64,000 bases of DNA from Profftia lariciata (GTDB lineage: Bacteria; Pseudomonadota; Gammaproteobacteria; Enterobacterales; Enterobacteriaceae), in NCBI RefSeq assembly GCF_020541265.1, contig NZ_CP045925.1, positions 124,001-188,000 of the forward strand, read 5' to 3'. Shown here piece after piece: positions 10,251 through 21,659 of the stretch. The notes under the pieces were generated by a model that was not told the origin of the DNA, ran no database searches, and saw nothing but the letters and a program-made list of their open reading frames with translations. Every line of letters begins with the position of its first letter. Positions within the stretch are counted from its first letter, which is position 1. The position numbers and the translations under genes were made by a program.

Positions 10251-11405
10251 TAATTTATTGCATATATAATAAATATTGCTATATTAAATATATATAAAAA
10301 TTTTATTAAAAATATCAGTATTTTAAGTATAATATTCAATAAAATATTAATATAAAATTTAAGATTTTTTATTCTAAAAGAATAAAATAATATTATTAAA
10401 TAATAACTAATTTATAATTCATATAAACATTATTATAAATAATTACAAATATTTTTTAAAGAAAATGTTAATCAGCATATTATATACAATATTTATTATA
10501 AATAACTTTTAAATTATTATTTATAATAAGTTAACTCAAAATATAATTAAATAAAATTTTATTTATAAATATTAAGATTTATATCGTATATAAAAAGTCG
10601 TTTGTAGATGACGTATTCTTATATAGTTTTTTGTAAAATAGTTAAAATGAAAATAATTATTAAGTTAAATTATTACTTAAAGTAATTCAATTACTAGATA
10701 ATTTACGCAACAAACTAATAAATCTAATAAAACATATTATATGTTTTTAAAATTTCTAATAATTATATTGATTCTAATTTGATAAAATATTTAAAATATT
10801 TTAGAAATATATAAATATAAATGTATATTATATATAATATAAAATAATGCTATGTATTAAGTAATCAATATATTAATAAGTTACTAAATTATTAATAAAT
10901 TAATTATTATAGATAGTGATAGTGTTTAATGTATATAAAAATATTTGTATATTTTTTATTATAGTATTGTATTGCTTGATAAAAAATAAGCTTATTAATT
11001 TAATAAATAATTATTCTTGAAAAGAATATATAAAATCATTTTTTTATTAAAGTTAATATTTTATATATATCAATATCAGTCATCAAAAATTAGATAATAC
11101 AATGATATATTCCATCAAGTTAATTATTAATTATATTAATAACTTAAATAACTTTATAAATAATTTATTTATAAATAATAATGTGTAATATACAATATTT
11201 TATTAATCTTTATTTTTTATGTATTGATTATAGATTAATATTATTTTTTTAGATAAAATCATACTTTTAAGTATTGTTACAAGAGTAATGTTTACTAAAA
11301 TTATATTTATTAGTTATATTTACTCATTCATTTTATGACGCAATAATTTTTATGTCTATATTGAATTATATTAGCAGAATTAAATTACTATAGGATAGTA
11401 AGTGT
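10251..11405. other. 1.15-kb spacer between mreD and cadB
   Basis: A+T-rich with no recognisable gene or RNA. The cadB transcription start should lie near the right end. No trace of the regulator gene cadC, which precedes cadBA in E. coli, was recognised. Confidence 0.65.
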
Positions 11406-12713
11406 ATGGCATCTAAAAAAAAAATAGGTCTAATTACTTGTACTGGTATTGTTGCTGGTAATATGATGGGCAGTGGAATTGCATTATTACCTACTAATCT
11501 TGCTAAATTAGGATCTATTACTATTATTGGTTGGATCATAGCAATGATAGGTGCTATTGTATGGGCTTATGTTTATGCTAGATTATCTAATATTAATCCT
11601 CAAGAAGGCGGTCTTATTGCTTATGCTGGTGAAATAAGTCCAGTACTTGGTTTTCAAACTAGCGTCTTATATTACCATGCAAACTGGATAGGTAATCTTG
11701 TATTCTGTATTACAGCCGTTTCTTATTTATCAACTTTTTACTCAATATTTCATAATCCAGTATCAACAGGAATTACCTGTATTATTATTATTTGGATTTT
11801 AACTTTTATTAATATACTTGGTGGCATGTGGGTAAGTAGTTTAACAACAATTGGTCTTATTCTATTGCTGATTCCTGTTGTTGGCACAGGAATTGCAGGT
11901 TGGCATTGGTTTGAGATAGATATTTATAAAAGTAATTGGAATATATCTGGAAATACTGATTATAATACGATTATAAAAAGTATTACATTGTGTTTATGGG
12001 CTTTTATTGGTGTTGAATCTGCTACAGTTACGACTAATATAGTAAAAAATCCAAAACGTAATATTCCTATTGCTACTATATTAGGGACATGTATTGCTGG
12101 TGTATCTTATATTTCTGCTACTCAGGTTATTGCGGGTATGTATCCGACTGCTCAAATAGCAGCATCTAATGCTCCATTTAATATAAGTGTGTCTACAATA
12201 GTTAGTCCATGGGCTGGATCATTAGTTTCTATATTTATTACTTTTGCCTGCTTAAGTTCACTATGTTCTTGGATGATGCTAGTTGGACAAGCTGGTGTTC
12301 GTGCTGCACATGATGGAAACTTTCCTAAAGTATATGGTGATATAGATAAATATGGAATTCCACGCAAAGGTTTGTGTTTGTCTGCTATTAAAATGACAAT
12401 ACTCATGATTATTATTACTATAATCAATGTTAGTGGAATTCAACTATCAGAATTATTTGGTGAGTTAACAAAAATTGTAGTTTTATTAATTATATTACCG
12501 TATTTTTATTCATGTATTAATTTAATATGTTTTGATAATGTTCAATGTAATAATATGTTGAGTTTATTTATTGCTATATTAGGTTGTTTGTTTTGTTTGA
12601 TTGTATTAATAGGAGCTAATTATTTTGAATTAGTAGGTTTTTTGATTATTAGTTTAACTGTCTTAATGTTTTATGCAATAAAAATAAGACGCAATCAATT
12701 AGCAAAAAAATAA
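11406..12713 (+). CDS. cadB: Lysine/cadaverine antiporter CadB (APC family)
   Basis: 435 residues (444 in E. coli) with about twelve membrane segments. It matches CadB far better than AdiC or PotE: KKIGLITCTGIVAGNMMGSG at the start, then QEGGLIAYAGEISPVLGFQT, LYYHANWIGNL, GWHWFEIDIY, GQAGVRAAHDGNFPKVYGD, and LFGELTKIVVLLIILPYFYS. Tyr73, Glu76, Tyr89, Tyr90 and Glu204 fall at the same numbers as in E. coli CadB, where several of them have been linked to transport. Known role: exchange of lysine for cadaverine, or proton-coupled cadaverine uptake, at the inner membrane. Oddly, the lysine decarboxylase gene cadA is not next to it. AGGAT lies about 12 nt before the ATG. Specificity is inferred from similarity. 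Confidence 0.92.
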   Translation: MASKKKIGLITCTGIVAGNMMGSGIALLPTNLAKLGSITIIGWIIAMIGAIVWAYVYARLSNINPQEGGLIAYAGEISPVLGFQTSVLYYHANWIGNLVFCITAVSYLSTFYSIFHNPVSTGITCIIIIWILTFINILGGMWVSSLTTIGLILLLIPVVGTGIAGWHWFEIDIYKSNWNISGNTDYNTIIKSITLCLWAFIGVESATVTTNIVKNPKRNIPIATILGTCIAGVSYISATQVIAGMYPTAQIAASNAPFNISVSTIVSPWAGSLVSIFITFACLSSLCSWMMLVGQAGVRAAHDGNFPKVYGDIDKYGIPRKGLCLSAIKMTILMIIITIINVSGIQLSELFGELTKIVVLLIILPYFYSCINLICFDNVQCNNMLSLFIAILGCLFCLIVLIGANYFELVGFLIISLTVLMFYAIKIRRNQLAKK

Positions 12714-14176
12714 ACTTTATCAATTTTTATATATAAATCAATTTTAGACTTAAATAGTAAAAATATCTTAAAGTATGTATAATTCAATGTTAATATTAAA
12801 AGAATATATTATAGGGCTATTATTATTTTTATTATGTAGTGTGATGAAATATTTTATTATTACTTAAGATTTTAATATTTAATATATAAAAATATTTTGA
12901 TGAAATAATACTATATAATAAAATATATTTTTTTAGATAAATCTATTATTTATAGTGGTATTATATTAACATAATATTTTTATGCTTATAACAATATTAT
13001 CATAAAGTTATTTTATGTATTATTAAAATTAGAGATTAATAAATATCTTACTGTAAATTTTTCTTTAAAATATTTAAATATAATTTATTCAAAAATCACA
13101 GTCATATAATACCTATTATTTAGATTAAATAATAAAATATTTTAATTTTTTATAATTACTTATATCTTTAAACATGTATAGCAATACAATTTAGTTATTA
13201 CTAATGTTTTTATATTATTAGCATCATCCATAGTATAAAATAAATATTTATTATGGTTATATTCAATAGTTTAACAGATAATAACTTGGTTAATAAGATA
13301 TTCGTAAAATAATTACTATTAATATAGTTATTATAATTTTAATAAAAAATATAAATAATATATAAATCACATCAAATATTAAATAATAGATAATAGATAA
13401 TTCAGAAAATAAAATAATTATTTTTATATAAATTATATTACATAATAAAAAATTTATTTTAATAAATATTTTAAATAATTGAACATTAATTTACATGACT
13501 AATATTTATTATTTTTTAAATTTTAGAATAAAATTAAATTGTATTTAATATTTTATTATTATATAATAATACCTATTATTAATAATTTAATATACTTTAT
13601 TAAAATTTATCAGATTATTATAAATATATTATATCTTATTATAAACAACCATTATATTTAATATTCATTAAATTAGATATCAAAATAATAGTCCATACAT
13701 TCTATATTATAGAAAATAAATTGCATATATAATCATACTATATTTGATAAATAATACTTATTATATATTAACACGCATAAGTAATATTTTGCTATTAATA
13801 TAATTACATTGTATTGCATTATTATTAAGTAATTATGTTTTATGTTATAATATAATAGGTCATTAAACTTAACTATTTATAATTATATTATATCTTTATT
13901 AAAGATAATAATGCTATTCAAAGTTATTAAATAATATTCATTATCTGAGTCATAAAAATATTTATTTAATTAATATTTATATTATTAATATATTTTGTAT
14001 AAATTAAGGATATTTTATTATATGAATATTTTTATAGAAAATTATTTATTATATACTAATTAATTTATATCTCATTATATAATTGATTAATAGTAAGATC
14101 ATTAGATATGAAAACATTTTTATAAAAAATATTTAAATAATTATTTGTAAAAATTATGATAATATAATATTTTTAT
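12714..14176. other. 1.46-kb spacer where cadA would be expected
   Basis: In E. coli cadA (2.1 kb) follows cadB directly. Here the sequence after cadB is A+T-rich, stop-dense and carries no recognisable decarboxylase fragment up to the tRNA gene. Either cadA was lost and fully eroded, or the pair was separated. Confidence 0.65.
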
Positions 14177-14249
14177 GGGGCTATAGCTCAGATGGAAGAG
14201 CACTTGCATGGCATGTAAGAGGTCAGCGGTTCGATCCCGCTTAGCTCCA
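14177..14249 (+). tRNA. tRNA-Ala (anticodon GGC)
   Basis: A complete 73-nt cloverleaf. The acceptor stem is GGGGCTA paired with TAGCTCC plus discriminator A; the D arm begins AGCTCAGATGG; the anticodon arm is CTTGC-ATGGCAT-GTAAG with anticodon GGC; the T arm is CAGCGG-TTCGATC-CCGCT. It is nearly identical to E. coli tRNA-Ala(GGC). The first anticodon-stem pair set includes one G-T wobble. The 3' CCA is not encoded, since TAA follows the discriminator. It reads GCC and GCU codons. It is the only tRNA gene I found in the window. Confidence 0.97.
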
Positions 14250-15162
14250 TAATCATAGTAGTAATAATAAAAATTAAGATAATATCTTATTATATTTTAA
14301 TAAAAATTTATTATTTATTACAGAATAAGCAAAAATTATATTATTAAAAAATATATATTTATGTAAATTAATATTTAATGCTTGTTTTTATATTAATTAT
14401 TTTAGTTATAAAATAAATTTATTATACTAAATATATTCAATATTTCAGTAAAATATTTTTATATATCTATAACTATTAATTAAATAATAAATTATTAAGA
14501 ATGAACACATATTTATTTATAATATCTTACATTTAAATATTTTCTTACTTATATGTTATAGTGATATAGTTATAGATAATACAATAATTGATCATGATTT
14601 ATTTACAATAGATATTAATATATTATATTTATAATATAGTTTACATAATTAATATGCTTATTATTACATAATAATATATAGTTGTTTTATATTTAATCAC
14701 ATTATATATAATGTTTTGCAGAATAGATAAATAATAATGAATAGTATCAAAAAAATAATTAATCACTATAATTTTTTATAGTACAAAATAATATTACTTA
14801 TTACATCTATTTTAATAATTGTATGCCTTGTATACATTTATTATTTTATTTGTATTTTTACATATTATATTAATGTTTGATTATTATGTAATTACATAAT
14901 TTTATTAATTAAAATAATTATAGAAATATTTTGTTATTTACATAAATAGTGACAATAAAAAATAATTTACTACTAATATACTAAGTATCATCAACATATT
15001 AGTAATAATCTATATATGTTATAGACTTGAAATATACATATATTTAATTTATTTATATAAAATTCATAAACTTATTAATTATAATAATATAATTAATTGT
15101 ATTATTAATTATCATATATAGTCTTATTAAGTATATTAATAGTTATATAAAATATAAAAATA
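14250..15162. other. 0.9-kb spacer between tRNA-Ala and cysS
   Basis: Lies downstream of the tRNA on one side and downstream of cysS on the other (convergent). A+T-rich; no gene, RNA or convincing terminator recognised. Confidence 0.65.
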
Positions 15163-16554
15163 TTATTTACAATGCCATTTAGTAGTTTCAGAATTAATGT
15201 CCTCTAGTATAATGCCTAATTGATTTAATTGATTACGTATAGAGTCTGCTATTGCCCAATTTTTAATTGTACGTGCATCTTGACGTTGTTTAATAAGTTT
15301 TTCTATTTTATTTATTGCTTGATTATCAATATTTGAATATCTTTGTAAAAAAACTTCTGGATCTTGTTCCAAGATTCCTAAAATATTTGCTAGTTTACGT
15401 AACTCAGCCGCCATGACATGAACTTGAGACATATTATTTTCTAACTTAAGCCGATTTATTTCACGTGCTAAATCAAATAACGTTGAGTAAGCTGCTGGAG
15501 TATTAAAATCATCATCCATAGCTTCACGGAATAACATTTCAAAAGCACTATTTTTTTCTGGTTCTATGTTATAATTTGTGCTACGTAGTGCCATATATAA
15601 ACGTTTTAATGCTAAGCTAGCCTGATCAAGACTATTAACATTATATTGTAATTGACTACGATAATGACTAGACATTAAAAAATATCTTATTATTTCAGCA
15701 TCATATTGTTGTAGTAATTCACGTATAGTAAAACAATTACCTAACGATTTAGACATTTTATCATTATTCATTAGAACCATACCGGAATGCATCCAATAAT
15801 TTACATAAAAATTATTGTAAGTGCAACTAGATTGAGCAATTTCGTTATCATGATGCGGAAACATTAAATCTGAACCACCACCATGAATATCAAAAGATAC
15901 TCCTAATTGTTTGTAAGTCATTGCTGAACACTCAATATGCCATCCTGGTCGTCCTGCGCCCCATGGTGATTCCCAATAAGGTTCATGTTTCTTGGATATT
16001 TTCCATAGTACGAAGTCCATAGGATTTTTTTTTGTATTAGTAGTTTTAATACGTACTCCAATATGTAATTTTTTTAGATTTTGACGAGACAATAAACCAT
16101 AATCATTATAAGTATCTACGGAAAATAATACATCTCCATTATAAGCAACATATGCGTTTCCGCGCAAAATAAGTTGCTTAATTATTATAATAATTTCAGA
16201 AATATGTTCTGTTGCTCGTGGTTCAATAGCTATATTTGAAATATTTAACGAATCAAAATCTTTATGCATTTCAATTAACATTCGTTCAGTTAATTGCTTG
16301 TAGCTTTCTTTGTTTTTTAGTGCACGTTGAATAATTTTATCATCTATATCAGTTATATTGCGTACATATTTTAGTTGATAACCTAAATAAATAAGATAAC
16401 GAGCAACTACGTCAAAAGCGACAAAAGTACGTCCGTGACCGATATGACATAAATCATAAATAGTTATTCCACATACGTACATACTTACTTCACCTTTACG
16501 TATAGGTTTAAATTCTTCTTTTTGACGAGTAAGAGTATTAAAAATTTTAAGCAT
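15163..16554 (-). CDS. cysS: Cysteinyl-tRNA synthetase
   Basis: 463 residues (461 in E. coli). It charges tRNA-Cys with cysteine in the cytoplasm. Class I signatures are present: HIGH inside LCHIGHGRTFVAFD (about residues 37-40) and KMSKS in NDKMSKSLGN (about 269). The zinc ligands are visible as Cys28, the Cys in WHIECSAM, and the His and Glu in MFPHHDNE. The C-terminal anticodon-binding helix bundle is complete. AGGAA precedes the ATG. A near-perfect long hairpin lies about 75-125 nt upstream (16629-16670). Confidence is very high. Confidence 0.98.
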   Translation of the reverse strand: MLKIFNTLTRQKEEFKPIRKGEVSMYVCGITIYDLCHIGHGRTFVAFDVVARYLIYLGYQLKYVRNITDIDDKIIQRALKNKESYKQLTERMLIEMHKDFDSLNISNIAIEPRATEHISEIIIIIKQLILRGNAYVAYNGDVLFSVDTYNDYGLLSRQNLKKLHIGVRIKTTNTKKNPMDFVLWKISKKHEPYWESPWGAGRPGWHIECSAMTYKQLGVSFDIHGGGSDLMFPHHDNEIAQSSCTYNNFYVNYWMHSGMVLMNNDKMSKSLGNCFTIRELLQQYDAEIIRYFLMSSHYRSQLQYNVNSLDQASLALKRLYMALRSTNYNIEPEKNSAFEMLFREAMDDDFNTPAAYSTLFDLAREINRLKLENNMSQVHVMAAELRKLANILGILEQDPEVFLQRYSNIDNQAINKIEKLIKQRQDARTIKNWAIADSIRNQLNQLGIILEDINSETTKWHCK

Positions 16555-16628
16555 GGAGTTCCTACAATTTTATATAAAAAATAGATATGCAACCGTAAAT
16601 CAAATAAATATGCAATTATAATATAGTC

Positions 16629-16670
16629 ATGTATAATTACATGTATAACTTAATAAGTTATATACATGTA
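16629..16670. repeat. Long bulged inverted repeat with direct repeat upstream of cysS
   Basis: TACATGTA followed by TAACTT (16638-16651) pairs with AAGTTA (16655-16660) and TACATGTA (16663-16670), leaving a 2-nt TA bulge and a 3-nt loop: a 14-bp stem. The 9-mer CATGTATAA also occurs twice directly, at 16629 and 16640. It lies in the promoter/leader zone of cysS. It could be an operator, a leader hairpin, or a chance palindrome in A+T-rich DNA. Confidence 0.6.
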
Positions 16671-18592
16671 ATATTTTACTAGATAATTTATTTTGCTTTT
16701 ATGATGCATAAAATATTTTAATATTTGACATAAAAAAATATTCAATATATAAGATTTATTTTAAAATATAATTAATCTAAATAAATTATATTTTTATTTA
16801 TTAGAAAGACTAGAGTTATAATTGAATAACAATGAATATATACTTTATATAAATAGCGTAATATTTTATTATTAATATTTAATATTGTTATTATACTTTA
16901 TTTATTAATCTTATCAATAATTTTATATATAAATGTTTTACCAGAAGATATATTATATATCTGTGTATTTTAAAGAAATTAACTTGCTCTTATTTTAGAT
17001 TATTCTATCTATAATCTGTAATTATTATTTTGATATAATTTATTTATTAATAATATACAATGTAACAATGATATTTATTATGTATAATATATAATATATT
17101 TAATCTTTTTAAGGATTCAGATTATTATATAATATAAAAACTATGATATAATTAAATTATAAAAAATATATTTATTGTTTAGCTAAAAAAATGACTTATA
17201 ACTTTAATAAATATTCTATATAAGCATATTCAGTATTATAATCTTTTTAAGATAAAATATTTATTTATATAATCTTATATATTTTTTTAAAAAAATTCAC
17301 TGATTATATTAAGTACTGTAACTGTTGTTTATTAAACATATATTATTTTACATGAAATAATAAAATCATATTTTATTAAAATTAGTATACTTATATTAAG
17401 CATTTCTATAAAATTTATATAGTTAGATAGAATAAAATATATTAAAAATATGTATCTAGAACAATAAAACTTTATTGTTATTCACTATATCTATCGTCAT
17501 AAGATATTATAATCCAATATAAATCTTATACAAATATTATAAGAGTATTATATTATGAATATAATCTTAAATTTTACATGTTACTGCAACTATTATACTA
17601 TTATTTTAATCTTTAAAAGATAATATGATATATTTTTATCAAAATAATAAAATATTATTTATCGCATTAAATATTCATTTTTATATATTGACTATTATTT
17701 AATATTTATTGCATCAATTAATATCTAAATAACTTGTCTATTCATTAGTAGATATTAACAATAAATATTGCTATTAAAATAAAAATAGTAAATCCATTAA
17801 AATTAGATTTTTATAAAATAAATTATCTATTTAACATATTAATTATTTATTATAATAAGCACTGATAAAAGTTATCCTATATAAGACATAATATATTGAT
17901 ATATACTATAATATATTAATCTTTAAGAAAATTTTATAAAAAAAATATCATTCAATAATGCAATCAATCTTTAAAAGTATTAAAGATATTATCTCTTATT
18001 ATCATATACATTTATCAAAAAAATATATTATTATATTTATTTCAAGATACAGGACATTATTAATATTTGTAAAATTTAAAAAAATACATAAAAGATCTAA
18101 TTACTAAACATTTTTTACTAAATACATTACAGTATTAATATTAAAGATTTATGATAATTGACTTAGAAATACATTATTTATACTGCTTAAGTATGAAATA
18201 TCAATTATTAATAATAATACATTTTACTAAATGAATATGTGTAAATATGAACATAATATCGTTAAAATATTTAATTATTTTAATTTTATTGACGTTTTTA
18301 GAAAAACCTTTTTGCTAAAAAAATAACATAGCATTACAAATATTGTTAATAACATTAGTACAACTTAATTTATTTAATCAAAACTTAATAAAAATTAAGT
18401 AATACATTATAATACTTGTTAATATATACAATAAATATATTAAATAAAATAATTATGATATAATTTAAAATTAGATATCAGTAGTATTAAATTAATGATA
18501 TTATATATAATAATATATTATTTATAATAATTTTTTATTATTAAAATAATTTAATTTCTTTTTTTAATATCTTATAAATATAATATAAAAAT
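16671..18592. other. 1.9-kb spacer between cysS and prfB
   Basis: Divergent promoters for cysS and prfB should lie at the two ends. The rest is A+T-rich and stop-dense. recJ, which precedes prfB in E. coli, is absent and left no fragment that I can recognise. Confidence 0.65.
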
Positions 18593-19694
18593 ATGTCTGA
18601 AATTAATATAATAAATAATCGAATTACCAATTTATCTAAACGGATAGAAATCCTTACAGGATATTTTTGACTATGATAACAAAAAAGAACGACTAGCAGA
18701 AGTTAATTCTGAATTAAAACAGCCAGATATTTGGAATAAATCAGAATACGCACAAACTCTTGATCAAGAACGTTATTTTCTAGAGGAGATTATTAATACA
18801 AGTAATCAAATGACTAATGAATTAAATGATATTTCTGAATTATTAGAGTTAATAATTGAAGATAATGATATAACAAATTTTAATGACATTAGTGATGAGT
18901 TAACACAATTAGAAAATAAAATCCTTCAATTAGAATTGCATCGTATGTTATCTGGTAAACATGATAGCGCTGATTGTTATATCGATATTCAAGCAGGATC
19001 TGGTGGAATTGAGGCACAAGATTGGGCAAGTATGTTGCTGCGTATGTTTTTGCGTTGGGCAGGTAATAAAGGTTTTAATACTGAAATTATTGAGTTATTA
19101 AATGGTGAAATTACCGGATTAAGATCTGTTACCGTAAAAATATCTGGTAAATATGCATATGGTTGGTTTCGTACTGAAACTGGCGTACATCGTTTAGTAC
19201 GTAAAAGTCCTTTTGATTCTTCTGGTCGCCGTCATACATCATTTAGTGCTGCTTTTGTATATCCTGCAATAGCAGGTAATAATTGTAATATTGAAATACA
19301 CCCAACTGATTTACGCGTTGATGTTTATCGCGCATCAGGCGCTGGAGGACAACATGTTAATCGTACAGAATCTGCAGTACGCATTACTCATATTCCAACT
19401 AATATTGTTACTCAGTGTCAAAGTAATCGCTCTCAACATAAAAATAAAGATCAGGCAATGCGCCAACTAAAAGCTAAAATATATCAATATGAAATACATA
19501 AACAAAATATAAAAAAACAGATAATAGAAAATAGCAAATCAAATATTTGCTGGGGCAATCAAATTCGTTCTTATATATTAGATGATTCCCGCATAAAAGA
19601 CTTACGCACTGGTGTTGAAACACGCAATATACAATCAATATTAGATGGTAATTTAGATATATTTATTGAGTCAAGTTTAAAAGCTGGATTATAA
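18593..19694 (+). CDS. prfB: Peptide chain release factor RF2, with programmed +1 frameshift
   Basis: Encoded in two overlapping frames: 18593-18667 (25 codons, MSEINIINNRITNLSKRIEI then LTGYF) and then 18669-19694 after a +1 shift at the in-frame TGA (18668-18670). The product is 366 residues (E. coli 365). After the shift it reads DYDNKKERLAEVNSELKQPD, colinear with E. coli RF2. RF2 releases the chain at UGA and UAA. The SPF stop-recognition motif (SPFDSSGRRHTSF) and the catalytic GGQ (ASGAGGQHVNRTESAVRITH) are intact. The residue before the S-G-A-G-G-Q run is Ala, not the Thr of E. coli K-12. It is followed 9 nt later by lysS, as in enterics. Reading only from the internal ATG at 18810 would lose the N-terminal domain. 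Confidence 0.96.
18653..18671 (+). promoter_or_regulatory. prfB autoregulatory +1 frameshift site
   Basis: The stretch reads CTT ACA GGA TAT TTT TGA C. The E. coli site is CTT AGG GGG TAT CTT TGA C. The stop, its following C and the spacing are conserved. The slippery codon is TTT instead of CTT; it still allows tRNA-Phe to re-pair on TTT in the +1 frame. The internal Shine-Dalgarno-like AGGGGG has shrunk to AGGA. When RF2 is scarce the ribosome pauses at UGA and shifts, giving negative autoregulation. Confidence 0.92.
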
Positions 19695-19703
19695 GGAAAT
19701 AAT

Positions 19704-21221
19704 ATGTCTAGATCCCAAGTACACAATATGGAACATATTATAAATACAAATAATGATATACAATCACGTCGTGCAAAACTTTCAATATTACGTAAAAAAG
19801 GAGATGTCTTTCCTAATAATTTTCGTCGTGATCTAATTTCCAATCAGTTACATAGTTTATACGACAAAAAAAATAAAATAGAACTTGATAATATAAATAT
19901 TATGGTATCTGTTGCAGGTCGTATGATAACTCGCCGTATTATGGGAAAAGCTTCTTTTATAACTTTACAAGACATGGGTGGTAGCATACAGTTATATGTT
20001 ACTCGTGATTCTCTAAAAGACGGTCTGTATAATAATCATTTTAAAAAATGGGATATAGGAGATATTATCGGAGCTTATGGTAAAATCTTTCGCACTGATA
20101 CTGGTGAATTATCTATCTACTGTTATGAAATTCGTTTACTAACTAAAGCTCTTAGACCTCTACCAGATAAATTTCATGGCCTTATAGATCAAGGGACGCG
20201 CTATCGTCAACGTTATCTTGATCTAATTGCAAATACAAAATCTCGAGAGATTTTTCGTATTCGTTCTAAAACTATTTCTGCAATACGTAGCTTTATGTTG
20301 AATAAACAATTCATGGAGGTAGAAACACCCATGATGCAAGTTATTCCTGGAGGTGCTACAGCTCGTCCATTTATTACTCATCATAATGCACTAGATATTG
20401 ATATGTATTTACGTGTCGCGCCAGAGTTATACTTAAAACGTCTTGTCATTGGTGGTTTCGAACGTATATTTGAAATTAATCGTAATTTTCGTAATGAAGG
20501 TATTTCTCCTCGCCATAATCCAGAATTTACTATGATGGAAATGTATATAGCTTATGAAGATTACAAATATTTAATTGTTTTCATTGAAGATATGTTTCGT
20601 ACTCTTACTAAAGAAATTCTTGGTAGCAACATTCTTAAATATGGTGATCAAACATTAGATTTTAGTAAACCTTTCAGACAAATGACTATGAAAGAATCTA
20701 TTAATTATTATTATCCAGATATTACAATAAAAGCACTCGATGATTTTAAAAAAATACTTAAATATGCTGAATACTTTAAAATAAAGATTTCAAAAAAATG
20801 GAGTTTAGGTCGTATTCAATGTGAGATATTTGATACAATTGTAGAGAAAAAACTTATTCAACCAACTTTTATAACCGAATATCCATTAGAAGTTTCTCCA
20901 CTTGCAAGATGTAATGATAATAATCCATTAATTACTGATCGTTTTGAATTATTTATAGGCGGTCGTGAAATAGGTAATGGTTTTTCCGAGTTAAATGATC
21001 CTGAAGAACAGGCTATAAGATTTCAAAATCAGGCATATGCAAAAGATACAGGTGATGATGAAGCAATGTGTTACGACGAAGATTATATTATTGCTTTAGA
21101 ATATGGACTACCACCAACTGCTGGGTTAGGAATTGGTATTGATCGTATGATTATGTTGTTTACTGATAGCCATACTATTCGTGATGTTATTTTATTTCCT
21201 ACTATAAATACATTAAAATAA
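19704..21221 (+). CDS. lysS: Lysyl-tRNA synthetase (class II)
   Basis: 505 residues, exactly as E. coli LysS. It charges tRNA-Lys. The N-terminal OB-fold anticodon domain (IMVSVAGRMITRRIMGKASFITLQD, about residues 65-90) is followed by the class II core: motif 1 around FMEVETPMMQVIPGGATARPF, motif 2 FRNEGISPRHNPEFTMMEMY, and motif 3 GLPPTAGLGIGIDRMIMLFT. GGA precedes the ATG. It starts 9 nt after prfB, so the two are probably cotranscribed. EpmA, encoded 0.4 kb downstream on the other strand, is a paralogue of its catalytic domain. Confidence 0.98.
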   Translation: MSRSQVHNMEHIINTNNDIQSRRAKLSILRKKGDVFPNNFRRDLISNQLHSLYDKKNKIELDNINIMVSVAGRMITRRIMGKASFITLQDMGGSIQLYVTRDSLKDGLYNNHFKKWDIGDIIGAYGKIFRTDTGELSIYCYEIRLLTKALRPLPDKFHGLIDQGTRYRQRYLDLIANTKSREIFRIRSKTISAIRSFMLNKQFMEVETPMMQVIPGGATARPFITHHNALDIDMYLRVAPELYLKRLVIGGFERIFEINRNFRNEGISPRHNPEFTMMEMYIAYEDYKYLIVFIEDMFRTLTKEILGSNILKYGDQTLDFSKPFRQMTMKESINYYYPDITIKALDDFKKILKYAEYFKIKISKKWSLGRIQCEIFDTIVEKKLIQPTFITEYPLEVSPLARCNDNNPLITDRFELFIGGREIGNGFSELNDPEEQAIRFQNQAYAKDTGDDEAMCYDEDYIIALEYGLPPTAGLGIGIDRMIMLFTDSHTIRDVILFPTINTLK

Positions 21222-21659
21222 AAATTCTACTTATTTATGTTATTATATTATTTATACATACTATGTAATAGTAAATAAGGATATATTCTCTTAAAATAAT
21301 ATTCTTATTTAATTGTATTGTATAATATGCTATCATAAAGATAATGCAGAATAATTTAGTAAATTTATATGATAAATTATTTTTCTTAGTATTTAAATAA
21401 TTTTATTTAGATATTTTATTACATTAATAAATATATAAAAAATATTTTGATGTTTACGCTATTATCTTTAGCTTATTTAAATATATGAAAATATTTCATT
21501 ATTAAAATTTGTAATACATTATTATAAATAATAATGCATGCAATATTTTATTAAGATATTAAAAATTTACATAAATAATTTTATATATAAAATATAAATA
21601 TCATAAAATTATATTTTATATATAAAAATCTTATTTTTTTAAGTAAAATATAAAATAAT
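21222..21659. other. 0.44-kb spacer between convergent lysS and epmA
   Basis: Both flanking genes end here. A+T-rich; I see no G+C-containing terminator hairpin with a T run, and no gene. Confidence 0.65.

Noticed and set aside
10154..10339. 61-codon frame antisense to the end of mreD
   Set aside because: Shadow of mreD extended into A+T-rich spacer; no similarity and no ribosome-binding site.
11406..12713. Reading this transporter as arginine/agmatine antiporter AdiC or PotE
   Set aside because: The N-terminus, the middle blocks (AYAGEISPVLGFQT, GQAGVRAAHDGNFPKVYGD) and residue numbering match CadB much more closely.
18810..19694. prfB as a truncated or degraded gene starting at an internal ATG
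   Set aside because: The N-terminal frame, the UGA-C shift site and colinearity across it are all present, so this is the normal programmed frameshift, not decay.
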